From contig CANQAV010000007.1 in assembly GCA_947589425.1 (NCBI GenBank), positions 1 through 64,000 on the forward strand: 64,000 nt of DNA. Direction: 5' to 3'. The notes under the pieces are model-generated. The model saw only the letters and a program-made list of their open reading frames with translations. It ran no database searches and had not been told where the DNA came from. The position numbers and the translations under genes are program-made. Shown one piece after another: positions 51,221 through 60,552 of this stretch (the first letter of the stretch is position 1; each line of letters starts with the position of its first letter). The DNA comes from Candidatus Gastranaerophilales bacterium (GTDB lineage: Bacteria; Cyanobacteriota; Vampirovibrionia; Gastranaerophilales; Gastranaerophilaceae).

Positions 51221-53965
51221 TTATTTAATTTTTTTCAGGCTTGAAATAAAGTTAAAATGCTCAACATCTCCTTCAACTTGGGTTAAAAATACCTGAGCTT
51301 TATCATCATCAACCTCGATTGAAGGAAGCTCTTTAAGTTCGCTTTCATAATAATTTGCATCATTTCTTGTATTCATTTGAACTTTGTTTGCAAGCGTATT
51401 AAGGGACATATTCCTTAAAAAGCCGAACACCGATTTTCTGTCGGTTGAAAATCTTGTATATATCCTTAAAGATGCGTCATGACGCTCCATGTCAAACCTG
51501 CCCCGAATAAGAGCGCTCAAGGTAGGGGAGCTTGATTTTATATTTATATTTCTCACAACATTATCTTTAATGTTCAAACTTCCCGAAATTTTATCAAACC
51601 TTCCTTCGGGAACATTAATAATATCCATAATTGTTCCGGGGCTAATCATAACAACGGGGTTTCTGAATACCGAAGCAATTTTTAAAACATATTCCACAAG
51701 TCCTATCTTGCCGATTGTTCCTTCGTCAACGCTAAACTTTATATCGCCGTTAAGCTTTAATGATTTATCGCCGTATAATTCAATCAGACCTTTTGCTTTT
51801 CCCGAAATTTCTTTATCAAGATTTAAAAGCACTTTTGAAATTAAATTGGAATCAACATCCTTTACCCCCAAACGAACGTAATATTTTAAATTTTTAAGGT
51901 CGCATTCAACTTTAAGAGTGGAGATGCCTTGCGCTATGTCGAATTTATTTGAATGAATTTTTAAAATACCTTTTTCATCAAGAGTTAAAAGCGCCTTGAT
52001 ATTTCCAAACTGCAATTCCTTATAATTTCCCTTTTGAAGCGAAAAATCCGCTTTTTCAATTCTTATAAGGTTTGTATCAAACATGTAATCATCATCAAGC
52101 CCTTCGTTTTCATTTACAACTTCTTTTTTATCCTGACCCTGATTATTCATTGAAGCTAAAAATCTTTCAATATCAATATTATCAATATCCAAAGCAAGAT
52201 TTTTAATTATATAAGGGGCTTTAAGTTCATTTTTTATTTTTCCGTTAAATTTATAATTTGCTCTTTTAAATCTTCCTTCCATATCAAGATTTATAATTTT
52301 TTCGTCAGACTTGATATATGCGTGTTTTAAGGCAAGTCTTTGAGAGGGAACAAAAGTTTTATCAAGCTCCATATCGCAGATGAGATACGGAATATTATTT
52401 TTAAACGCAACATGCATAGAGCCTTGTATTGTCCCTTTTTTAAACACTTTCTGACCGAGGAAAATATTTAAAAACTCGGCAGGCATTGCTCTTCCGAAGG
52501 AAAAACCCATGTTATCAATTTTTCCGGTTAAATCCATTTTGCCGTCAGCTATAATAATCGGCTTAATTTTTACCCCTTTTTGAATTGAAGAAGCTATATA
52601 ATAATTTATATTCTTAATTTCAAGCTTATCCCCTTCAATTCTAAAATCACCCTTAAGCGCCCTGTCATAATCCGATAAAGCTGATTTTGTATCTTCGACA
52701 CCAAAATTAACACCTTTTGCAATTTTTGCCAGAAGGGTGATATCCATTATGTTGTTTTTTGATTTAAAGACAATTTTTGTATGAGAAGGCTTTGAAACAA
52801 AAAGGGAAGTTCCGCCCATAAGTTTTGCAAGGTAATCCCTGAAAAATTCGTTTGAAATTCCCGTTCTGATATTTAAATTAGTATCAAAAGTTTTATAGTA
52901 ATCTTTAATATCTCCTTCAATAGTAACGGTATTATTTTTGCTTTTGCCCCAATAGCCTTCAAGACCTTTAAAATCAATCTTATCTTTAGAAATTACTATT
53001 TTTCCTTTTTGAATGTTTATGGGAAGATTTGATAAATCTTTAATTGAGGCTTTGGTATTATCTATATTAATAAAACCCGATAAATCTCCGTTATCCATAT
53101 TTACATTGAATGCAACTTTTCCGTCCTCATTTTTCAAAGGTGCAAGAATAGTTTCGCCGTTTGGAATTATAAGATTTGAAGTAATTATCTTAAAAATATC
53201 GGATAAGAAAAATCTGTCTGATTTTGCGTTAAGCGAAATATTTTGAGGGTTAATATCAGATGAGAGCATAAGTCTTGAATTATTAATCAAAACTTTTAAT
53301 TTATCAACTTCAATTTTATCATCATATATTTTAATCTCATCTAATGTTGAAGAAACAACATTAATAAAGGGTTTATTATCTTTCAGTACATTTACTTCAA
53401 GGTTGAAGCCGAGATTTTTATAATCCTTATTTTGTGAAACAGCTATATCTCTTGTATAAATTTCAATCGGCACTTTGTTGTAAATATAAGATAATTCCAT
53501 ATTATCTAAAGAAATATCGGAATTTTCATCTATAAAAATTTTCCAATCAAAAGGAGTTTGCTTTTCATTTTCTTTCTGTTCAATTTTAATTGCTTCAAGG
53601 AGTTTATCAGCCTTTACAATAAGAGTATCTGCGCACAGTTTATTAATTTTTATTTGTTTTTTTGAAATATTGCTTAAATCCGCTTCGCTTTTAAAATCGT
53701 TAAGTTCAACAAGCGCAATATCGCCTTTTTTAACGGATAAATTTTCAACCGAAAAACTAAATCTTAGGGGAAAATATGTTTTAAAATTCGGATTTTTATA
53801 GGACAAATCCAAATCAAAGGTTTTTTCAACAGTCTTTTTAAGATAATTTTGAGTAAATTTTGAACAAATAATATTGGGCAAAACGGATTTATATAAAACC
53901 ACGATTGCCGCTAAAAAAATACATATTATAATTAAAAATTTAATTAAAAATGATTTTATTTTCAT
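51221..53965 (-). CDS. AsmA-like envelope protein
   Basis: A 914-aa protein with one N-terminal membrane anchor (about 4-26, IKSFLIKFLIIICIFLAAIV) and a very long, beta-strand-rich periplasmic part. AsmA-type features include the F-D-L-D-L-S-Y-K-N-P-N-F start of the periplasmic domain and a C-terminal AsmA_2/DUF3971-like part (about 640-880: GKAKGLIELYGDKSLKLNG, GTIMDIINVPEGRFDKI, SLNIKDNVVRN). These proteins form lipid-carrying bridges between inner and outer membranes in other bacteria. TGC-TATAAT (an extended -10, 53983-53975 on the minus strand) ends nine bases before the ATG, so the leader is almost absent. Confidence 0.85.
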   Translation of the reverse strand: MKIKSFLIKFLIIICIFLAAIVVLYKSVLPNIICSKFTQNYLKKTVEKTFDLDLSYKNPNFKTYFPLRFSFSVENLSVKKGDIALVELNDFKSEADLSNISKKQIKINKLCADTLIVKADKLLEAIKIEQKENEKQTPFDWKIFIDENSDISLDNMELSYIYNKVPIEIYTRDIAVSQNKDYKNLGFNLEVNVLKDNKPFINVVSSTLDEIKIYDDKIEVDKLKVLINNSRLMLSSDINPQNISLNAKSDRFFLSDIFKIITSNLIIPNGETILAPLKNEDGKVAFNVNMDNGDLSGFINIDNTKASIKDLSNLPINIQKGKIVISKDKIDFKGLEGYWGKSKNNTVTIEGDIKDYYKTFDTNLNIRTGISNEFFRDYLAKLMGGTSLFVSKPSHTKIVFKSKNNIMDITLLAKIAKGVNFGVEDTKSALSDYDRALKGDFRIEGDKLEIKNINYYIASSIQKGVKIKPIIIADGKMDLTGKIDNMGFSFGRAMPAEFLNIFLGQKVFKKGTIQGSMHVAFKNNIPYLICDMELDKTFVPSQRLALKHAYIKSDEKIINLDMEGRFKRANYKFNGKIKNELKAPYIIKNLALDIDNIDIERFLASMNNQGQDKKEVVNENEGLDDDYMFDTNLIRIEKADFSLQKGNYKELQFGNIKALLTLDEKGILKIHSNKFDIAQGISTLKVECDLKNLKYYVRLGVKDVDSNLISKVLLNLDKEISGKAKGLIELYGDKSLKLNGDIKFSVDEGTIGKIGLVEYVLKIASVFRNPVVMISPGTIMDIINVPEGRFDKISGSLNIKDNVVRNINIKSSSPTLSALIRGRFDMERHDASLRIYTRFSTDRKSVFGFLRNMSLNTLANKVQMNTRNDANYYESELKELPSIEVDDDKAQVFLTQVEGDVEHFNFISSLKKIK

Positions 53966-53993
53966 ACTAATTCGATTATAGCATATCAATTTA

Positions 53994-54002
53994 TGATATT
54001 AT
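53994..54002 (+). promoter_or_regulatory. Extended -10 six nt before the ATG at 54009 (leaderless candidate)
   Basis: TG-A-TATTAT (53994-54002) is an extended -10 ending six bases before the ATG. The region up to the divergent AsmA-like start is only 43 bases, so two promoters are packed back to back. Confidence 0.45.
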
Positions 54003-54008
54003 ATTTAT

Positions 54009-54896
54009 ATGAAAAAATTATTTTTTATTTTACTTTCTTTCATATTTCTGCTTGGAAGTGTATATGCTCAAAGCTATACAACAACATATTCCGAAAATAA
54101 TAAATTCGGTCTGATTAAAGATGAAGAAGTTATTACCCCCGCAATATATACAAAATTAATAAGATTAAAAGACAAAAGTTTTTTGTGTTTATATAAAAAC
54201 AAATACGGAATTATTGACAACAACGGCGAATATCTTGTTGAGCCAAAATACTCGCAGGCTCAAAGGTTTGCGGGAAGATTTGCAAAATTGGGTTTAAGGG
54301 GTTTATACGCTCTGTATAACGAAGAAGGTGTTGAAATTGCCTCAAGAGAATATTCTACAATTGAACTTTTATACGGCAGAATGTTCCTTGTTGAAAAAAA
54401 CTATAAATTCGGTTTGATTAGTTTTGACGGAGATATAATTTTGGCTCCCGTTGCGGATGATATCTATATGCCCAAACCTAACATAATAAAAATATTATAT
54501 GAAGGCGAATGGTACGAAATTGAACAAAAATCAAAGGATGAAATTAATCTTCCCTATGACATTTTATCAATTGATGAAAACCAAAAAGATTTTGAAATTA
54601 AACAAATTGTACATAATCCCATTACAAGCGCAGGACTTGGAGTTGTCAGCGCAAGCGATTGTTTCATAAAAATATTTTCTTCAATATCACCCGCTTACGA
54701 ACAAACGATAGACGAATTGATTTTAAACCACGGAGCAGACACCGCCACAATTCTTATAAAATCATCCTGGCTTGTGAAATTTCCTTTTGTATATTCAAAA
54801 AATTATTTGAACAATATAAAAGCTCCAAACAACGGACCTTTGTCCGATGTTAAAACAAATTTAAAAAACAAAATGAAGCACACTACTGTTGAGTAG
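54009..54896 (+). CDS. Secreted WG-repeat protein
   Basis: A 295-aa protein with a signal peptide (MKKLFFILLSFIFLLGSVYAQ). Residues ~25-170 contain four or more WG-type repeats in which the tryptophan is replaced by F/Y: NKFGLIKDEEVITPAIY, NKYGIIDNNGEYLVEPKYS, LYNEEGVEIASREYS, YKFGLISFDGDIILAPV. The C-terminal half is not repetitive. WG repeats form beta-solenoid-like binding surfaces; no partner is known. The 3' end overlaps kdsC by 14 bases in convergent orientation. Confidence 0.78.
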   Translation: MKKLFFILLSFIFLLGSVYAQSYTTTYSENNKFGLIKDEEVITPAIYTKLIRLKDKSFLCLYKNKYGIIDNNGEYLVEPKYSQAQRFAGRFAKLGLRGLYALYNEEGVEIASREYSTIELLYGRMFLVEKNYKFGLISFDGDIILAPVADDIYMPKPNIIKILYEGEWYEIEQKSKDEINLPYDILSIDENQKDFEIKQIVHNPITSAGLGVVSASDCFIKIFSSISPAYEQTIDELILNHGADTATILIKSSWLVKFPFVYSKNYLNNIKAPNNGPLSDVKTNLKNKMKHTTVE

Positions 54897-55422
54897 GTTT
54901 TGAAATCATATCATAAGTTATATTTTTTGATTTTAAAATAAAATCGCATAACTCACGAACAGCCCCCCTGCCGCCGTTATATGAAGAAATAAAATTACAT
55001 TTTTCTTTTACTTCGCTAACGGCATCAAAAGGACAGCACTTAAGCCCTACACACTCAAGAACGCATATATCGGGGATATCATCACCCATGTATGCAATTT
55101 CATCTGCTTTGAGGTTATATTTTTGCATTAATTCTTCAAGCGCCAAAATTTTATTTTTTTGACCCATATACAATTCCTTAATATCCAATACTTCGGCTCT
55201 TACTTTAACAGTGCCGTTATTTCTTGCCGTTATGATTGAAGTTATTATTCCCGCACGAGATAACATCACAACTCCGAGCCCGTCTTTTGCGTTATATGTT
55301 TTAATTTCTTTTCCGTCCTCATCAAAAGTTAAAGAGCCGTCTGTCATAACTCCATCCACATCAAAAGCAGCAAGTTTAATTTCAGATGCTATTGCGCGAA
55401 GTTCAAGATTAGATAAATTCAT
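54883..55422 (-). CDS. kdsC: 3-deoxy-manno-octulosonate-8-phosphate phosphatase KdsC
   Basis: A 179-aa HAD-family phosphatase producing Kdo for lipopolysaccharide. The catalytic motif is FDVDGVMTDGSL (Asp21 nucleophile, Asp23 acid), followed by YNAKDGLGVVML, TARNNGTVKVRAE and AYMGDDIPDICVL with the last two metal-binding Asp. Length and lack of a cap domain fit tetrameric KdsC. It has GGAGGGAAC before the ATG. Its presence argues for an outer membrane with Kdo-containing lipopolysaccharide. Confidence 0.94.
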   Translation of the reverse strand: MNLSNLELRAIASEIKLAAFDVDGVMTDGSLTFDEDGKEIKTYNAKDGLGVVMLSRAGIITSIITARNNGTVKVRAEVLDIKELYMGQKNKILALEELMQKYNLKADEIAYMGDDIPDICVLECVGLKCCPFDAVSEVKEKCNFISSYNGGRGAVRELCDFILKSKNITYDMISKPTQQ

Positions 55423-55529
55423 GTTCCCTCCGATTAAAAATTATACAACAAAAGTACTAAATTTATAAAATTAATACAATTTTTCAAATTATATGCCGAT
55501 AACTTCCTTGTAGCAAAAAAAGAATAAAA

Positions 55530-55844
55530 ATGGATATTATAAAACAAATTAAGTTATCCAAAAACGATTTTATCGTTGATTGCGATACAACCTCATTAAA
55601 ATTAGCATATACGGCACTGAACGACAAATATCTCATAGATATAAGCAGTATGAATTTAATTCAGGCAACTAAAATTGCAATTCTGTGCTCGACATATTGC
55701 TTTATCAACAACTTTAAGAAAAAGCTGTGCTGGATTGTAAAAGACGAAGAAACAAAAAGGGCAATTTCAATCCTTTGCCTTAAAAATGTCGAACAGCAAA
55801 TTAAAAGCAATATTTGTGAAAGCGAAATGGTGTTAGCTTCATGA
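55530..55844 (+). CDS. Small hypothetical protein preceding the KDPG aldolase
   Basis: A 104-aa protein without signal peptide or recognised domain. The pattern (KNDFIVDCDTTSLKLAYTAL, YLIDISSMNLIQATKIAILCST, KKKLCWIVKDEETKRAISIL) of alternating strands and helices resembles a STAS-like fold, weakly. It contains six cysteines, including CST and CW pairs. Its 3' end overlaps eda by four bases (ATGA), indicating coupled translation. No canonical Shine-Dalgarno is seen. Confidence 0.6.
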   Translation: MDIIKQIKLSKNDFIVDCDTTSLKLAYTALNDKYLIDISSMNLIQATKIAILCSTYCFINNFKKKLCWIVKDEETKRAISILCLKNVEQQIKSNICESEMVLAS

Positions 55845-56428
55845 ATATTTTAGAAGCAATAGGGAAGGAAAAAATATACGGTATTATAAGAGAAGATGAC
55901 CCCGAATATTCTCTTGAAATCGCACACGCTTACATTGAAGGCGGAATTAAATTCATTGAATTAAATTCCCCTCTTGATGTTACAAAAAAAATCGCCAAAA
56001 AGGCAATAATATCTCAAGGCGGAATTATAACAACGGCACAAGCTCACGAAGCACTTGACGCCGGGGCTAAAATAATTTCCAGCCCCATTTTTGCACAAAA
56101 TCTTGTAAGATTTGCTTCCTGCTATAAGGTATTTTTAATCCCTTCCGTCACAACGCCGAATGAAGCATATAACGCTTGGAGAGCAAGAATGCCCTTAATT
56201 AAAATTTATCCCGTTAAAGAAATGGGCGGAGCGGAATATATAAAAGATATGGTTAAACCTATGCCGTTTTTGAATTTACTGCCCTGCGGGTTTGTAAAGG
56301 TAAATGAAATAAAAGATTACCTGGAAGCAGGTGCAATTGCATGCGGTGTAGGCAGAGAGCTTTATGCGAAAAACAGCTACAGCGAAATCGTCTCAAGCGT
56401 AAAAGAAGCTCTTAAAATGTTAAAATAA
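55841..56428 (+). CDS. eda: KDPG/KHG aldolase-family protein
   Basis: A 195-aa class I aldolase of the Eda family. Expected residues are visible: Arg19/Glu in YGIIREDDPEYS, the Glu in GGIKFIELN near residue 46, the Schiff-base Lys in LIKIYPVKEMGG near 125 (normally KFFPA) and the phosphate loop LPCGFVK near 150 (normally PTGGI). It would split 2-keto-3-deoxy-6-phosphogluconate or a related keto acid to pyruvate. No Edd dehydratase is nearby, so the pathway may be uronate-type or different. A terminator follows. Confidence 0.85.
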   Translation: MNILEAIGKEKIYGIIREDDPEYSLEIAHAYIEGGIKFIELNSPLDVTKKIAKKAIISQGGIITTAQAHEALDAGAKIISSPIFAQNLVRFASCYKVFLIPSVTTPNEAYNAWRARMPLIKIYPVKEMGGAEYIKDMVKPMPFLNLLPCGFVKVNEIKDYLEAGAIACGVGRELYAKNSYSEIVSSVKEALKMLK

Positions 56429-56445
56429 TAGATTTTTAGGTCATT

Positions 56446-56472
56446 GCGGGCAAAGTTTTGCCCGCTTATTTT
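56446..56472 (+). terminator. Rho-independent terminator after eda
   Basis: GC-rich hairpin GCGGGCAA / TTGCCCGC with loop AGTT (56446-56465), followed by TTATTTTTA, 17 bases after the eda stop. Confidence 0.9.
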
Positions 56473-56681
56473 TATATAATTATAAAGTTTGTTAAGATTT
56501 GAAAACAGACTATAATTTTTTTCATGATTAATTTTAGCGAACTTTTTCATTTTTTTATAACGGATATTACAAACATTTTTGATGATTGATAACAATATCT
56601 TAAACCTGTCGTATAAAATTTAACTTTAATTGATGTGATATATTATATATAAAGAGAAAATAAAAAACGGATTATGAGATT

Positions 56682-56876
56682 ATGAAGGCAAGAGAAACAA
56701 TTGAAATTAACCTGCTCGGTAAGGATTATGAAATTGACAAAAATAAGCTGCTCTACGTATTATCTGCTCTCGAAAACAAAGAAATTACAAATTGTACAAA
56801 AAATCAAATAAGCGAACTTATGACAAAATATGATTTATTTGATGAAAATTTTCTTAAACATATCAATAAACTATAA
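56682..56876 (+). CDS. Small conserved-looking protein, unknown
   Basis: A 64-aa protein (MKARETIEINLLGKDYEID ... SALENKEITNCTKN) with no membrane segment. Strand-then-helix order and no recognised domain. It is isolated, with TATTATATAT-like sequence about 30-45 bases upstream as a possible promoter, and is closed by a clear terminator three bases after its stop. Own promoter and terminator support a real small gene. Confidence 0.6.
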   Translation: MKARETIEINLLGKDYEIDKNKLLYVLSALENKEITNCTKNQISELMTKYDLFDENFLKHINKL

Positions 56877-56878
56877 CT

Positions 56879-56920
56879 CAGAAAGCCGAAAAGGCTTAAC
56901 TTTTCGGCTTTCTGTTTCTT
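56879..56920 (+). terminator. Rho-independent terminator
   Basis: A 14-bp perfect stem (CAGAAAGCCGAAAA / TTTTCGGCTTTCTG) with an 8-base loop, followed by TTTCTT. It lies between the 64-aa gene and the convergent gap gene and may serve both. Confidence 0.9.
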
Positions 56921-56934
56921 TTTGAATTTATAAA

Positions 56935-57951
<1,017 letters not shown>

Positions 57952-58017
57952 TTATAAAAGTGTTATTAATACTACATGTTCTTTTATACTACAAAAATAT
58001 CCTCGTGCAAGAAAAAT

Positions 58018-58052
58018 AAAAAGACATATCATTGAAGATATGTCTTTTTTTA
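58018..58052 (-). terminator. Terminator downstream of the 135-aa gene
   Basis: A 13-bp perfect stem (AAAAAGACATATC / GATATGTCTTTTT, loop ATTGAA) between the 135-aa gene and gap on the minus strand, with A/T-run arms that give a U-tract in either direction. Confidence 0.85.
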
Positions 58053-58070
58053 AATTATTATAAACATAAT

Positions 58071-58478
58071 TTATTTATTTAAGCCTTCAAGCCAGTTAAT
58101 TATTCCTTCATTGTTAACCGAGCCGTCATCATTTTGAGCATCAAAAGTATCAACTATATCTTCATTTTCGTCGCAATATAACAAAAGAGCATGTTCGGGG
58201 GTAATGTTCCCTTGCGAAGTTTCATCCATTACACCGCTATAATTTGATGCAACTTCTATCGTGGTGTCATCGGGCAGCTGTTGTGCAAGCGAAGTAATTT
58301 CGTCGCTTTTCATAAAAGTATCCAACTCGATTGCTCTTAATTTTTGAGCGTTAATTTTTGCAATTTGATCATCATAAGTCTTAATCATCTGACTTTTTGT
58401 AAAAGAATTCCCTTTTGCATCTGTTTGACCTATTATTCTTGCTTTAAAAGAAGTTGAGCTTATTGGAGAAATATTCAT
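58071..58478 (-). CDS. Small acidic protein with MNISPI...FKA N-terminus
   Basis: A 135-aa protein from the ATG at 58478, which has AAAGGAT seven bases upstream. Its N-terminus MNISPISSTSFKA resembles the M-K-I-N-x-I ... F-[KRN]-[GA] starts of the repeat-protein array at 32644-37330. The body is acidic and helical (KSQMIKTYDDQIAKINAQKL), with a cluster of Asp/Glu near the C-terminus (DENEDIVDTFDAQNDDGSVN) that could bind calcium but has no full EF-hand. Unknown function; bounded by a terminator. Confidence 0.62.
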   Translation of the reverse strand: MNISPISSTSFKARIIGQTDAKGNSFTKSQMIKTYDDQIAKINAQKLRAIELDTFMKSDEITSLAQQLPDDTTIEVASNYSGVMDETSQGNITPEHALLLYCDENEDIVDTFDAQNDDGSVNNEGIINWLEGLNK

Positions 58479-58579
58479 GGTTTTATCCTTTCTTTTGAAC
58501 ATATAAAAAACAAAAATAATTTTTTTTGCTTTGCAAAATTAAGAAATGCAACAAATAAAAATCTGCCGTATTTATATGA

Positions 58580-58585
58580 TAATAT
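58580..58585 (+). promoter_or_regulatory. Extended -10 six nt before the ATG at 58592 (leaderless candidate)
   Basis: TG-A-TAATAT (58577-58585) ends six bases before the ATG of the first TolC-hairpin-like gene. No Shine-Dalgarno and no -35 are evident. Confidence 0.4.
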
Positions 58586-58591
58586 TTAATT

Positions 58592-59473
58592 ATGTACAAA
58601 AAGTTATTGGTTATTTTGTTATTTTTATCCCAAGCTTCATCTTATGTTTTAGCGTATGATGAAATTAAACTTGATAAAGTTCAGGATTTTGACGTAAAGT
58701 ACAAAGAGCCCGTGGAAACGCTTAAAGGCTCTTTATTTGTTGATAATACAATTGAAGCTCAAAATCAAATAAACGAACAGCAAAAAGCCGATTTAGAAGA
58801 TATTGAAAACCTTTGGAACTCAACGGTTTCAAATAACCCCATGATTGATTTCTGTCTTAAAAAACTTGCAATTCCAATGGAACAACGGAGAATTCACTCC
58901 TCGCTTTTAGCAAAATCAATGAGCGCAATTATTTCGGGAGCTGCAATACTTCCTTCTTTTTTGGGAATGAATTACGGCGTTCAATCGGGTGCTTATGCTG
59001 CGGGAAGACTTGCAAACACTCTTATTAACAAAGAAAACAATGAAAAACTTCAAAATCCGTCAATAACCGACACCGAAGCAATTGAACTTGCAAGTCTTGT
59101 AGAAGATTTACAGGATGAAATTATTGTTGATTATTTCAGATACAAAAGTGCGTTAATCAAGCTTAAAAAATGCAGAGAGCAATTGCTTCTGCATAATAAA
59201 AACTATTCGGATGCATTAGAGCAGGAAGACTCTTTAAATATAGCCATAGCATCCAACCAGTGGGAAGAAGAATTAATCGAAGAATATCGTTTAAAACAGG
59301 AAGTTAAAAAATACAGGCTTGCACTGACAAGACTTGCGGGCAAAAAAACAGTCGATGAATTAAATATTGCAAATTATGATTTAACAACCCAAAACGTCGA
59401 TAAAAACGAATTAAATTATGAAAAAAAATATATAGATGTCTCAAACATACCCAAAGAGGAGAAAAAACAGTGA
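58592..59473 (+). CDS. Exported protein with Gly/Ala-rich segment and TolC-like helical hairpin, copy 1
   Basis: A 293-aa protein with signal peptide (LLVILLFLSQASSYVLA). After a charged region come a Gly/Ala-rich hydrophobic stretch (about 108-150, MSAIISGAAILPSFLGMNYGVQ) and a long amphipathic helical pair (about 165-265, ending RLKQEVKKYRLALTRLAGKKTVDEL). That pair resembles one coiled-coil hairpin of outer-membrane factors, where L-x-x-L-x-G-x is the usual end. It is only about half the size of TolC and lacks a second repeat. It overlaps its paralogue at 59470 by four bases. Function unknown; an envelope scaffold is possible. Confidence 0.68.
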   Translation: MYKKLLVILLFLSQASSYVLAYDEIKLDKVQDFDVKYKEPVETLKGSLFVDNTIEAQNQINEQQKADLEDIENLWNSTVSNNPMIDFCLKKLAIPMEQRRIHSSLLAKSMSAIISGAAILPSFLGMNYGVQSGAYAAGRLANTLINKENNEKLQNPSITDTEAIELASLVEDLQDEIIVDYFRYKSALIKLKKCREQLLLHNKNYSDALEQEDSLNIAIASNQWEEELIEEYRLKQEVKKYRLALTRLAGKKTVDELNIANYDLTTQNVDKNELNYEKKYIDVSNIPKEEKKQ

Positions 59474-60387
59474 AAAAATACATTCTTCTTTTTGGTTTTT
59501 TAATAAATATCAGCTGCAGCGCCCTGACATTAGATGAAATGAGAGAGCCCGGGCAATTTTTGGGAAGAGTGTCAAACTCGGACAAACCTGAAAAATTCAG
59601 CACAATTCAACACCCTAAAGCATCAACTTCTCAAGCAAAAAAAGAAGATATAACTCCGACCGTTCAATCAAAAACAGTGCAAAAAGAAGAAAATTTTGAG
59701 CTTCCTCAAATTGCAAAACAGGATAAAGAGCCCGAATCTTATGCGGACTTAAGCTTAAAAAGACTTTCGGAAGATGTAAGCATTGAACTTGAGCAGGATG
59801 AAACAAAAACAAATTCCGACCTCGCAATTTTATGGCAGGCGGTAACGGAGCGCTCGGAAACAATAAAATACACTATTTACAAGCTCTCTAACCCCGACGA
59901 AGATAAACCCGATGAAAGCACAATCAAAAAAATTCTAAAACCGATTGCAAATTTTGGTACTTTGGCGGGAGTCAGCGCCGCAGGCGACCCGTATATGGCA
60001 GCGGGGGCTCTTGTGGGCGGAGGGTTAATTAATGCCTTTATGAAAGATGATAAAGAAGTTAACTACACTTTTTCTAAAGTATCCGATGCCGATATGGTGC
60101 TTTTGATAAGAAAAATTGACAAACTGCAAAAAAAGCTTCTTGATTTATATATTGACTACAAAACAAAGCAAAAGCTTGCATATTTAACACAAGAAAACTA
60201 TGAAAAAAGAGAGCTTATTTACCGAAATGCCCAAAATAAATCCAGAGAAGAATTAATTATCGCCGACGTATACTATAGAAACGCCAAAACAAATGCACAG
60301 AGGGCAATGGATGAATATATGACATCACGTGCAATATTGGAAAATCTCGCAGGAAAAGATGCCCTTGAAAAAATTGAAAACGAATAA
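59470..60387 (+). CDS. Exported protein with Gly/Ala-rich segment and TolC-like helical hairpin, copy 2
   Basis: A 305-aa paralogue of the preceding gene with the same order: signal peptide (KKYILLFGFLINISCSA), polar low-complexity region (about 35-110), SDLAILWQAVTERSETIKYTIYKL block aligning with copy 1, Gly/Ala-rich segment (about 165-195, FGTLAGVSAAGDPYMAAGALVGGG), and the helical pair ending RAMDEYMTSRAILENLAGKDAL. The four-base overlap with copy 1 and complementary lengths suggest that the two proteins work as a heteromer. No function can be assigned. Confidence 0.68.
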   Translation: MKKYILLFGFLINISCSALTLDEMREPGQFLGRVSNSDKPEKFSTIQHPKASTSQAKKEDITPTVQSKTVQKEENFELPQIAKQDKEPESYADLSLKRLSEDVSIELEQDETKTNSDLAILWQAVTERSETIKYTIYKLSNPDEDKPDESTIKKILKPIANFGTLAGVSAAGDPYMAAGALVGGGLINAFMKDDKEVNYTFSKVSDADMVLLIRKIDKLQKKLLDLYIDYKTKQKLAYLTQENYEKRELIYRNAQNKSREELIIADVYYRNAKTNAQRAMDEYMTSRAILENLAGKDALEKIENE

Positions 60388-60416
60388 AAAAAAGCTATTG
60401 TAGATATACAATAGGC
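60385..60416 (-). terminator. Leftward-reading hairpin plus U-tract with no gene on its strand
   Basis: Stem TATTGTA / TACAATA (loop TATC on the minus strand), extended by two or three pairs, is followed on the minus strand by seven to eight T. On the + strand no T-run follows. No minus-strand gene ends here, so it is either a poor + strand terminator or the end of a small minus-strand RNA from 60417-60552. Confidence 0.4.
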
Positions 60417-60517
60417 TCTAATAAGGATGACAATAAAGTTATATGGTGTGTATTTGTTAGTTGTATCTTTTTATATTTAAAATTTCGTACCACCCAAATC
60501 ATTTCTTTAACATTTTT

Positions 60518-60546
60518 TTTGCAAAATCAATCAAATAGTGTATAAT
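60518..60546 (+). promoter_or_regulatory. Promoter giving a leaderless start at 60553
   Basis: TTTGCA (60518-60523), a 17-bp spacer and a perfect TATAAT (60541-60546) end six bases before the ATG of the glycosyltransferase gene. There is no ribosome-binding site. Confidence 0.55.
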
Positions 60547-60552
60547 AATTTT

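Noticed and set aside
51489..51881. 130-codon antisense frame in the AsmA-like gene
   Set aside because: Hydrophobic shadow of a real beta-rich coding frame.
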